Positions 41,328-48,565 of a stretch of 64,000 bases of DNA are shown in pieces; within the stretch, counting starts at the first letter, position 1, and each line of letters begins with the position of its first letter. Source of the DNA: Streptomyces sp. NBC_00569. Lineage in GTDB: Bacteria; Actinomycetota; Actinomycetes; Streptomycetales; Streptomycetaceae. The translations under genes were made by a program, and so were the position numbers. The stretch spans positions 5,564,001 to 5,628,000 of the forward strand of contig NZ_CP107783.1 of NCBI RefSeq assembly GCF_036345255.1, in the 5' to 3' direction. The notes beneath the pieces were generated by a model that was not told the DNA's origin, did not search any database, and saw only the letters and a list, made by a program, of their open reading frames with translations.

Positions 41328-41599
41328 CCGTCTACATCGATCCGCCGACCTGGCCCGGCCACGGGCGCATGTGGTCCCACGTGGTCAGCGACGTCTCCTT
41401 CGACGAGCTCCATCTCTTCGCCGAGCGGCTCGGCGTCCCGCCCCGCGCCTTCGAGCGCGACCACTACGACCTGCCGTCGCACCGCTATGAGGACGCGGTG
41501 CGGGAAGGGGCCGTGAAGGTCGGCTCGAAGGAGCTGGTGCGCAGGCTCACCGAGGCGGGGCTACGGAGGCCGAAGGGGCGTCCTGCGGCGGGGAGTTGA
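41324..41599 (+). CDS. DUF4031 domain protein
   Basis: A 91-residue small protein with the DUF4031 start MTVYIDPPTWPGHGRMWSHV and the stretch FERDHYDLPSHRYEDA, rich in His and Asp that could form a metal or catalytic site. Function unknown; members are common in actinobacteria and phages. ATG overlaps the previous stop (ATGA). Its last 53 bp overlap the 3' end of the convergent MFS gene. Confidence 0.85.
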   Translation: MTVYIDPPTWPGHGRMWSHVVSDVSFDELHLFAERLGVPPRAFERDHYDLPSHRYEDAVREGAVKVGSKELVRRLTEAGLRRPKGRPAAGS

Positions 41600-42839
41600 G
41601 GTCCTTGGGGCCGGACGACGCCACGAGCTTCGTGGCCGATCCGCGGTGCAGGCGCAGTGACACCGCCGTCGCGCCGATCGCCGTCACCGTCATCGCCGCG
41701 CCCGCCCACGCCGTCGCCGGGTAGCCGAGCCCCGCGTCGATCACCGTGCCGCCGAGCCACGGCCCGCCCGTGTTGCCCAGGTTGAACGCCGCCGTCGTCG
41801 TCGCTCCGGCGAGCGTGGGGGCCGCGCCCGCCACGTTGAACATGCGGGCGTTCAGCGCCGGCGCCGTGTAGAACGCCGAGAAGCCCAGCAGGAACGACAG
41901 CACCACCGCCGCCACCGCGAACCCGCCGAGCAGCGCCAGTGCCGCCAGGAACACCGTGGACGCCGCGATCCCGCTCAGCAGCACCCCGAAGAGATGCGCG
42001 TCGGCGACCCGGCCTCCGACCGTCGTGCCGACCAGCGCGCCGACACCGAAGAGCGCGAGGACCGTCGGGACCCAGCCCTCGTCCAGGCCCGCCACATCGG
42101 TGAGCAGCGGCGACAGATAGCTGAACGCGCAGAACACGCCGCCCGCCGCCAGCGCCGTCACCGTGATCGACAGCCAGACCTGGCGGTCCCGGTAGATCGC
42201 CAGCTCGCGCCGCGGCCGCGGCCTCTGTGCCGGGAGCGGGATCCGCGGGATCAGCGTCACCACCCCCACCAACGCGATCGCCGATGCCACGCCCACCGCC
42301 CAGAACGCCGCCCGCCAGCCCAGACCGTCACCGAGGAACGCCCCCGCCGGGACGCCCAGCACGTTCGCGATCGACAGACCGCCGATCATCACCGCCATGG
42401 CCCGCGCCCGCTGTGTCACCGGCACCATCGCGATGGCCACCGCCGCGCCCACGGCCCAGAATCCGGCGCAGGCCAGCGCGCTCACGATCCGCGACGCGAA
42501 CAGGACCGCGTAGGTCGGCGCCAGCGCGCCCGCGACCTGGCCCAGGCCGAACACCGAGATCAGCGCGATGAGTGTGGTGCGGCGCGGCAGGCGCAGCGTC
42601 GCCACGGCGAGCAGCGGCGCGCCCACCACCATGCCGATCGCGAACGCCGATATCAGCAGGCCCGCCTGCGGGATCGTGACGTCCATGTCGTCGGCGATCG
42701 CGGGCAGGATGCCGGACAGCATGAACTCGGACGTGCCCAGCGCGAACACCGCGAGGCCCAGGATGTAGACGGCCGGCGGCATGCGGGTGGGGGCGCCCGC
42801 GGGGGTGTCTTCGGGAGCTTGTGGAGCAGAGTCAGGCAT
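41547..42839 (-). CDS. MFS drug-efflux transporter, Cmx/CmrA-like
   Basis: A 430-residue proton-driven exporter with 12 predicted membrane helices. The first helix AVYILGLAVFALGTSEFML and the motif A-like loop LRLPRRTTL resemble the actinobacterial chloramphenicol exporters (Cmx, CmlR); motif C-like glycine-rich sequence GGLSIANVLGVPAGAFLG is in helix 5. The true substrate is unknown. ATG 42839 chosen (MPDSAPQ); no clear ribosome-binding site nearby. Convergent with, and overlapping, the DUF4031 gene. Confidence 0.87.
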   Translation of the reverse strand: MPDSAPQAPEDTPAGAPTRMPPAVYILGLAVFALGTSEFMLSGILPAIADDMDVTIPQAGLLISAFAIGMVVGAPLLAVATLRLPRRTTLIALISVFGLGQVAGALAPTYAVLFASRIVSALACAGFWAVGAAVAIAMVPVTQRARAMAVMIGGLSIANVLGVPAGAFLGDGLGWRAAFWAVGVASAIALVGVVTLIPRIPLPAQRPRPRRELAIYRDRQVWLSITVTALAAGGVFCAFSYLSPLLTDVAGLDEGWVPTVLALFGVGALVGTTVGGRVADAHLFGVLLSGIAASTVFLAALALLGGFAVAAVVLSFLLGFSAFYTAPALNARMFNVAGAAPTLAGATTTAAFNLGNTGGPWLGGTVIDAGLGYPATAWAGAAMTVTAIGATAVSLRLHRGSATKLVASSGPKDLNSPPQDAPSASVAPPR

Positions 42840-42867
42840 GACGTGACACAACGCGACGCGCCGTCGC

Positions 42868-43368
42868 CTAAATTCCCGACAGTTCGTAGGCGCAGAGGTC
42901 CGTCGTCGTCGAAATGTGTACGAAACCGGCGCGCTCAAGCACCCGTTGGGACAGCGCGTTGTCCAGGTCCGTGTTCGCCGTCACCGCCGTGACGCCCGGC
43001 TGCGACAGTGCCCACGCGGCTATCGCGGTCACCGCCTCCGTCGCGTAGCCCCGCCCGCGCGCCCCCTCCGTCACGTCGTAACCGATCTCCACGCGGCCCT
43101 CCTCGTCCGGCGCGCTGTGGAAGCCGATCCCGCCCACGGCGCGTCCGTCCTCGGCCCGCACGATCACGTACGTTCCCCAGCCCTCGCGGTACGTGCCCGC
43201 GGCGTGCGCCTTCACCGTGGTCCCCGAGCCGGTCCGGGTGCCGTCCGGTGCGTCGCCGTCCAGCCAGGCGAAGCCGCCCGACCCGCTGTCCGCGTTCAGG
43301 TCCCTGGCCGACTCCAGGGACAGCTCGTGCAGGCGTACGCGCGCGGCCGCGATGGTGAGCAGTGTCAT
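42868..43368 (-). CDS. GNAT-family N-acetyltransferase (RimJ/RimL-like)
   Basis: A 166-residue acetyltransferase. Acetyl-CoA loop ARGRGYATEAVTAIAAWAL with preceding strand RVEIGYDVT; C-terminal NTDLDNALSQRVLERAGFV holds the Asn and the hydrophobic motif of RimJ/RimL-type enzymes, which acetylate protein N-termini or small amines. Start ATG 43368. Next to, and same strand as, the MFS exporter (28-bp gap), so they may be co-transcribed. Confidence 0.88.
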   Translation of the reverse strand: MTLLTIAAARVRLHELSLESARDLNADSGSGGFAWLDGDAPDGTRTGSGTTVKAHAAGTYREGWGTYVIVRAEDGRAVGGIGFHSAPDEEGRVEIGYDVTEGARGRGYATEAVTAIAAWALSQPGVTAVTANTDLDNALSQRVLERAGFVHISTTTDLCAYELSGI

Positions 43369-43399
43369 GGGCCGAGGATGCGACAGCGGCGGGCGCCGA

Positions 43400-44050
43400 T
43401 CAACCGGTTTGCGGAGTCAGCAGGGCCAGCTCGGCCGTGAGGTTCTCGCGGGCCCGCTCCTCCCAGTGCGCCGCGCCGTGCGGGGTGCGGAACAGGCGGG
43501 GCAGGGTGAGGAGTTGGCGCAGAACCGCGGCGCGGCCCTCGCGGAACGGCTCGTCCGGCACGAAGCCGTACTCCTCCCGGACCGCCGCCGCGTAGGCCGC
43601 GTACGCGCCCGGGGACGCCGCCAGGATCGCCAGGTCCGCGTCGCACAGGACCTCGCCGTTGCGGTCGTCCTCGTCCGGGTCGTGCGTCACCGTGAGGACG
43701 ACCAGCCGGCTCACCTCGTCGACCTGCTGCTCCGTCAGGCCCGCTTCCGTCAGGGCCCGTTCCGCGAGACGCGCCGAGCGGTCCTCGTTCGTCGAGCGCT
43801 CGGGGAGATACACCGCGTCGTGGAACCAGGCCGCGAGGCGGACCAGGGCCGGGTCGTCGGCGTGGTCCTCCAGTACGTCGATGTGGTCCAGGACCGCCTT
43901 GAGGTGCGTCGTCGTGTGGTAGCGGCGCTGTGGCTCCGCCCAGCGCGCCAGGAGGTCGTCCGCGTAGGCCTCCGGGGTCGTCGGGGTGGCCGGCGTGGGC
44001 TGCGCCGCGGCGAGTGTGTCCGCCCAGGCTTTCCTCAGGTCGTCCCGCAT
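43400..44050 (-). CDS. HD-domain metal-dependent phosphohydrolase
   Basis: A 216-residue soluble protein with the HD signature: YHTTTHLKAVLDHID, AAWFHDAVY (the His-Asp pair), SRLVVLTVTHDP and LCDADLAIL. The set H...HD...D is that of predicted metal-dependent HD phosphohydrolases, which act on nucleotides or phosphosugars. ATG 44050. It is 31 bp upstream of the acetyltransferase gene on the same strand and may be the first gene of a three-gene operon ending with the MFS exporter. Confidence 0.85.
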   Translation of the reverse strand: MRDDLRKAWADTLAAAQPTPATPTTPEAYADDLLARWAEPQRRYHTTTHLKAVLDHIDVLEDHADDPALVRLAAWFHDAVYLPERSTNEDRSARLAERALTEAGLTEQQVDEVSRLVVLTVTHDPDEDDRNGEVLCDADLAILAASPGAYAAYAAAVREEYGFVPDEPFREGRAAVLRQLLTLPRLFRTPHGAAHWEERARENLTAELALLTPQTG

Positions 44051-44100
44051 GCGGCGACCCTAGACCCTGTCGGCGGGCCCTGTCGGCAGGCCCTGGTGCT

Positions 44101-44292
44101 CTAGTCCGGTGGCGGCTCGTGCGCGGCCGACCGTTTCTGGACGCCGGCCTCCTCGTCGTACTCGCCCAGAAGGACCACGCCGAGCGCCGAGGTCACGATG
44201 ACCTTGGCCGCGCGCAGGACGTTTCCGAGGCGGTGGGGGTGGTGTGTTTCCGTGGCGGCGGTGGCACCGTGGGTGAAGGTCATGGTGGTCAT
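44101..44292 (-). CDS. small conserved-looking protein divergent from helR
   Basis: A 63-residue protein: a Thr/His-rich start (MTTMTFTHGATAATETHH), a hydrophobic central part (VLRAAKVIVTSALGVVLLG) that could be a membrane or amphipathic helix, and an acidic then basic tail. GGAGG sits just before the first ATG and 10 bp before a second ATG at 44283, which may be the real start. No family recognised. It lies head-to-head with helR, 262 bp apart, so both may share regulatory DNA. Confidence 0.6.
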   Translation of the reverse strand: MTTMTFTHGATAATETHHPHRLGNVLRAAKVIVTSALGVVLLGEYDEEAGVQKRSAAHEPPPD

Positions 44293-44554
44293 GCCTCCAT
44301 GGTGGAATACGGGCATTCCGTGCACATCGGTCCGGAGTCGTAGGTTGCGGCGGCGGGGGGTGCGTCCTGGGGGGTGACTCCGCCCCTGGGGGCCCTCCAT
44401 GGCTCCCCGGGGAAATAAATGCGTTGGTCGTGGGTCGGGGCGGGAGTAAGGTGGTCCGCCTTGCCCGCCTCCCTCCGTGGAGCGCCGCCGCCCGGACGGA
44501 AACCGGCCGGCTGCCGTGTGTAACCGAACCCCCCGGAGCCCGGAGGCATAGCCC

Positions 44555-46600
44555 GTGTCCCTCGACGACCCGCTCTCCCGCGAGCGCGCCCACCTCACGT
44601 CGTCCCGTGCCGCCCTGCGCGCCATGCGCGAGGACGTGGAATCCCTCGACATCGCCGACGTCACCGCGAACTGGGTGAACGCCGCCGTTCTGCAGCGCCA
44701 GATCGACGACCGGATCAAGGCGCTGGCCGATCTGTCGCACACCCCCTTGTTCTTCGGGCGGCTCGACTACCTGCACGCCCCCGGCGCCGACCGGGCCGAG
44801 GGCGCCGAGGGGGAGCGGTTCTACATCGGGCGGCGGCATGTTCACGACGCCGTGGGCGATCCGATGGTCATCGACTGGCGTGCCCCTGTCTCGCAGCCCT
44901 TCTACCGCGCCTCGAAGAAGGACCCGATGGACGTCGGGCTGCGGCGGCGGTTCGGTTACACGGGCGGGGATCTCACCGCGTACGAGGACGAGCGGCTGTC
45001 CGACCCCGCCGAGGCCGAGGTCGTGAGCGCGCTGCTCCAGGCCGAGATCGAGCGCCCCCGCGTCGGACCCATGCGCGACATCGTCGCCACCATCCAGCCC
45101 GAGCAGGACGAGATCGTGCGCAGCGGGCTCTCGGGGTCCGTGTGTGTCCAGGGAGGGCCCGGGACCGGGAAGACCGCCGTCGGCCTGCACCGTGTCGCCT
45201 ACCTGCTGTACGCCCACCGCGAGCGGCTGGCCCGGACCGGGACCCTCGTCATCGGGCCGAACCGGTCCTTCCTCCACTACATCGAGCAAGTGCTCCCTGC
45301 CCTGGGCGAGTTGGAGGTCAAGCAGGCCACCGTCGACGACCTCGTCGCCCATGTGGAGGTGCGGGGCGCCGACGCCGCGGACGCCGCGGTGATCAAGGGG
45401 GACGCGCGGATGGCCGAGGTGCTGCGGAGGGCCGTGCGCTCGCACATCACGCTGCCCGTGGAGCCCGTCGTGGTCGTGCGCGGGTCCCGGCGCTGGCGCG
45501 TGCCCGCGTACGAACTCGAGGAGATCGTGCGGGAGTTGATGGGCCGCGACATGCGGTACGGTGCCGCCCGCGACGCCCTTCCGCAGCGCATCGCCCACGC
45601 CGTTCTCGTGCAGATGGAGCGGTCGGGCGAAGCCCCCGACGACCGTGTGCAGGACTCCGTCGCCAGGAACGCGGCCGTCAAGGCCGCCGTGAAGGTCCTG
45701 TGGCCCGCCGTCGATCCCGCGAAGCTCGTGCTGCGGCTGCTGTCCGACGCCGAGTTCCTCGCCGAGCACGCGGAGGGCGTGCTCGGCGAGGACGAGCAGA
45801 AGTGCGTGCTGTGGGAGCGGCCGGCGCGCAGTGTGCGGGCCGCCAAGTGGTCCTCCGCGGACGCCGTGCTGATCGACGAGGTCACCGATCTCGTCGCCCG
45901 TACGCACTCTCTCGGGCATGTGGTGCTCGACGAGGCGCAGGATCTCTCGCCCATGCAGTACCGGGCCGTCGGGCGGCGCTGCACCACCGGGTCCGCCACC
46001 GTCCTCGGCGACCTGGCCCAGGGCACGACGCCCTGGGCCACGCGCAGCTGGGCCGAGGCGCTGCGGCATCTGGGCAAGGAGGAGGCCGTGGTCGAGGAGC
46101 TGACCGTCGGATTCCGCGTGCCGCGCGACGTCATCGCGTACGCGTCCCGGCTGCTGCCCCACATCGCGCCCGGCCTCGCGCCCGTCTCGTCCGTCCGTGA
46201 GAACCCGGGCGCCTTCGAGGTCCGGGAGGCGGCGAACGGGGCCGACGACGTGGTCATCGCCTGCGTAGAGGCGCTGGAGCGCGAGGGGTCCGTGGGCCTC
46301 ATCGCCGCCGACGCCCGTGTCCCGGCCCTGGCCGAGGCCCTCGCCGACGCAGGGCTCACCTACCTGGGCCCCGGTGAGGAGACCACCGCGCGGACCCGCC
46401 TCACCCTCGTACCGGCCTCGCTCGCGAAGGGCCTCGAGTACGACTACGTGGTCCTCGACGAGCCCGCCGCCGTGGTCGACGGCGAGCCCGACGAGCGGAC
46501 CGGACTGCGTCGCCTGTACGTGGCGCTGACCCGAGCCGTCTCCGGGCTGGTCGTGGTCCACGCCGCGGAGCTGCCGGAGCAGCTCGGGGGAGCGCTGTAG
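44555..46600 (+). CDS. helR: RNA polymerase recycling motor ATPase HelR (HelD-like helicase)
   Basis: A 681-residue UvrD-like SF1 ATPase. An N-terminal coiled-coil arm (about 1-70, DDPLSRERAHLTSSRAALRA) reaches into RNA polymerase in this family; Walker A is GGPGTGKT at 200-207, Walker B VVLDEAQDLSP, later GDLAQGTTPWA and YVALTRAVSG near the end. HelR/HelD proteins remove stalled or drug-bound RNA polymerase from DNA and some give rifampicin tolerance. GTG at 44555 after GGAGGCATAGCCC. I did not find a clear rifamycin-associated element in the 260 bp upstream. Confidence 0.92.
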   Translation: MSLDDPLSRERAHLTSSRAALRAMREDVESLDIADVTANWVNAAVLQRQIDDRIKALADLSHTPLFFGRLDYLHAPGADRAEGAEGERFYIGRRHVHDAVGDPMVIDWRAPVSQPFYRASKKDPMDVGLRRRFGYTGGDLTAYEDERLSDPAEAEVVSALLQAEIERPRVGPMRDIVATIQPEQDEIVRSGLSGSVCVQGGPGTGKTAVGLHRVAYLLYAHRERLARTGTLVIGPNRSFLHYIEQVLPALGELEVKQATVDDLVAHVEVRGADAADAAVIKGDARMAEVLRRAVRSHITLPVEPVVVVRGSRRWRVPAYELEEIVRELMGRDMRYGAARDALPQRIAHAVLVQMERSGEAPDDRVQDSVARNAAVKAAVKVLWPAVDPAKLVLRLLSDAEFLAEHAEGVLGEDEQKCVLWERPARSVRAAKWSSADAVLIDEVTDLVARTHSLGHVVLDEAQDLSPMQYRAVGRRCTTGSATVLGDLAQGTTPWATRSWAEALRHLGKEEAVVEELTVGFRVPRDVIAYASRLLPHIAPGLAPVSSVRENPGAFEVREAANGADDVVIACVEALEREGSVGLIAADARVPALAEALADAGLTYLGPGEETTARTRLTLVPASLAKGLEYDYVVLDEPAAVVDGEPDERTGLRRLYVALTRAVSGLVVVHAAELPEQLGGAL

Positions 46601-46606
46601 GGGGCC

Positions 46607-47302
46607 CTAGATCCCCGTGTCGACGGCTTCCCGCCAGGTGCGGACCGCGTCCGTCGACACGGGGGCCGTCCAGCCCTGGGGGCGGGCCGCGCCGCCGATG
46701 TGGAAGGCGTCGATGCCCGCCGCCTTCAGGCGCGGCAGGTGGTCGAGGCGGAGGCCGCCGCCGACCAGGATCCGCTGTTCGTAGCCCGGTTCGCCCGAGC
46801 GGGCCGCCTCCGTGGCGAGGACGTCGAGCCCCGTGTCCACGCCGTCCGGCGATCCGGCCGTCAGATACGTGTCGAGGCCCGGCGCGTGCGCGAGATGCTT
46901 GCGCAGGGCGTCGCGGTCCGCGGCCCGGTCGATCGCGCGGTGGAAGGTCCAGCGGCAGCCGTCCAGTTCCGCCGTGATCCGTTCGACCGCCGCGAGGTCA
47001 GGGCCGCCCGCCGGGTCGAGGAAGCCGAGCACGAACTCGTCGGCCCCCTCTGCGCGCAGCCCGCGCGCGGTCTCGGCCAGCGCGTCCAGGTCGCCCGCGG
47101 CGAAGCCGTCCGCGAGCCGGATCATGACCCGCAGCGAGATGCCGACGGCCGCGCGGATCCGGCCGAACGTCTCGCGCGACGGGGTGAGCCCGTCCGCCGC
47201 CATGTCGGTGACCAGCTCCAGCCGGTCGGCCCCTCCTGCCTGGGCCGCGACGGCGTCCTCGGGGCCGAGCGCGATCACCTCCAGGACTGCACGCTTGCTC
47301 AT
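46607..47302 (-). CDS. cutC: CutC family protein (copper homeostasis)
   Basis: A 231-residue TIM-barrel protein of the CutC family. Features: LEVIALGPEDAVAAQAGGADRLEL, RVMIRLADGF, GFLDPAGGPD, FHRAIDRAAD and ILVGGGLRLDHL. CutC was named for copper tolerance, but its real chemistry is not settled. Only seven bases separate its stop from that of the convergent helR. ATG 47302 after AAAGGGGTCCC. A DasR-type box 80 bp upstream hints at amino-sugar control, while the next gene block is a true copper system. Confidence 0.9.
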   Translation of the reverse strand: MSKRAVLEVIALGPEDAVAAQAGGADRLELVTDMAADGLTPSRETFGRIRAAVGISLRVMIRLADGFAAGDLDALAETARGLRAEGADEFVLGFLDPAGGPDLAAVERITAELDGCRWTFHRAIDRAADRDALRKHLAHAPGLDTYLTAGSPDGVDTGLDVLATEAARSGEPGYEQRILVGGGLRLDHLPRLKAAGIDAFHIGGAARPQGWTAPVSTDAVRTWREAVDTGI

Positions 47303-47381
47303 GGGACCCCTTTGTCGGTTGCGAAGGCGGGTGCGGATGCGGTGGCGGCCGGGCCCCCGGCCTGTCGTCACAACAGGTCCT

Positions 47382-47397
47382 AGAGGTCTAGTCCAAT
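47382..47397 (-). promoter_or_regulatory. dre-like (DasR) site upstream of cutC
   Basis: AGAGGTCTAGTCCAAT is nearly the same as the dre upstream of nagK (AGAGGTCTAGTCCACT, 15 of 16 identical). It lies 80 bp before the cutC start codon, in an otherwise unremarkable intergenic region. Confidence 0.75.
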
Positions 47398-47436
47398 AGG
47401 TCAGCCTACGCGCAGACGGCCCGCGCCGACAGGTGA

Positions 47437-48384
47437 TCAGTGGCCGTGCTCCTTCGGACGATCACCCGCGCTCTGCCCGGCGTGCACCGTGAATTCCGCC
47501 GTCCGCACGGCGCCGTTGTGCTTGAAGTCCAGAAAGAGGCGGTACATCCCGGTACTGGGTGCCGTCGCCGTGAACGACACCTCCGGCCCCGGCCCGCCCT
47601 TGTCGGGGTGCACGTGGAGGTACGCGAGGTCGCCGGAGCGCAGGGCGACCAGGTGCCCGTACGAGCCGAGGTAGGGCTGGAGGTCGGTGACCGGCTTCCC
47701 GTTCCTCGTGACGCTCAGGGTCAGCTCGCTCGCCGATCCCGCGCCGAGGCTGCCGCCCAGCCGCACCTCGTAGCCGTCGCCGGCGTCGGCGGTCCGGGAG
47801 GCCGCCGGAAGGTTCCGGGGCGCGTACTTTCCGGCGACCGCCAGGTCCGCCCCGAGGGTGAGGCCCTCCTTCTCGGCCTGCGGGGTGAAGTCGGCGAAGA
47901 CGCGGTATCCGCCCGCCTTCGGCAGCTCGACCGGCGTCTTCCAGGTGCCGTCGGCCGCGCGGGCCGGGTGCAGATGGCGGTAGACCGTGAGGTCCCGCGA
48001 GGCCACGATCAGGTGCAGCTGCTTGCCGTGCTCCGTCCGGTACGCGGTGACCTTGCGGCCCGTGTCGTCCTTGGTGATCGCGAAACTCAGCTCGGTGCGC
48101 TCGCCGGCGGCCGCGATGCGTCGGGTCCGCAGGTCGAGCGTGTAGCCGCGCTCGGAGATCTGCAGCCCGCCCGGGGCGGCGGCGGCCCCGGCGGCCGATG
48201 TGCCGTGGCCGGCGTGCCCGCCCTGCGCTTCCCCCGCTTCCTGTGCATGCCCTCCCTCCCCGTGCCCTGCCGTCTCGTGTTCGCCCGCGGTGACGGGGCC
48301 GACGCCCTTGCCCACCCCGTACGCGGTGCCGAAGGTCGCGGCGACGGCGGCTGCGAAGGCGGTGATCCTCAGTCCGGTCTTCAT
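47437..48384 (-). CDS. secreted His-rich protein of copper locus
   Basis: A 315-residue exported protein. Signal peptide (residues 1-30), then a His/Gly/Ala/Glu-rich segment (GEGGHAQEAGEAQGGHAGHG) suited to metal binding, then two beta-sandwich-like halves with matching HLHP and HVHP motifs (VYRHLHPARAADGTW and YLHVHPDKGG) and a final KEHGH. The paired H-x-H-P repeats suggest duplicated domains that bind copper. ATG 48384, after GGAGCC. It diverges from copA across three CsoR-type operators, so it is probably a copper-induced periplasmic buffer or scavenger. Confidence 0.8.
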   Translation of the reverse strand: MKTGLRITAFAAAVAATFGTAYGVGKGVGPVTAGEHETAGHGEGGHAQEAGEAQGGHAGHGTSAAGAAAAPGGLQISERGYTLDLRTRRIAAAGERTELSFAITKDDTGRKVTAYRTEHGKQLHLIVASRDLTVYRHLHPARAADGTWKTPVELPKAGGYRVFADFTPQAEKEGLTLGADLAVAGKYAPRNLPAASRTADAGDGYEVRLGGSLGAGSASELTLSVTRNGKPVTDLQPYLGSYGHLVALRSGDLAYLHVHPDKGGPGPEVSFTATAPSTGMYRLFLDFKHNGAVRTAEFTVHAGQSAGDRPKEHGH

Positions 48385-48437
48385 GGCGGCTCCTGGTGTG
48401 CGGACGGTGTCGATGTCCGGTGGCTGATAGCCCGACC

Positions 48438-48454
48438 ATACCCCCAGGGGGTAT
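48438..48454. promoter_or_regulatory. CsoR-type operator 1
   Basis: ATACCCCCAGGGGGTAT, a perfect 17-bp palindrome around A, matching the G/C-tract plus TA ends of CsoR copper-repressor sites. It lies 54 bp before the His-rich protein gene start. Confidence 0.85.
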
Positions 48455-48484
48455 GAAGTCAAGCGGTCGGAGCGCTTGCGTCGG

Positions 48485-48501
48485 ATACCCCCCATGGGTA
48501 T
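48485..48501. promoter_or_regulatory. CsoR-type operator 2
   Basis: ATACCCCCCATGGGTAT, the same pattern with an off-centre G-tract, 65 bp before copA. Confidence 0.82.
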
Positions 48502-48520
48502 AGATTGGATGACGTGATCG

Positions 48521-48536
48521 ATACCCACCCCGGGTA
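48521..48536. promoter_or_regulatory. CsoR-type operator 3 (weaker)
   Basis: ATACCCACCCCGGGTA, same TACCC/GGGTA ends, 30 bp before copA. Three sites spaced 36-47 bp apart control both divergent genes. Confidence 0.65.
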
Positions 48537-48565
48537 CCGGAGCAGACCGCAACCGAGGAGGCCTC

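Noticed and set aside
44293..44554. Rifamycin-associated element before helR
   Set aside because: I looked for the inverted-repeat element known upstream of some helR genes and found no convincing match; G-rich runs only.
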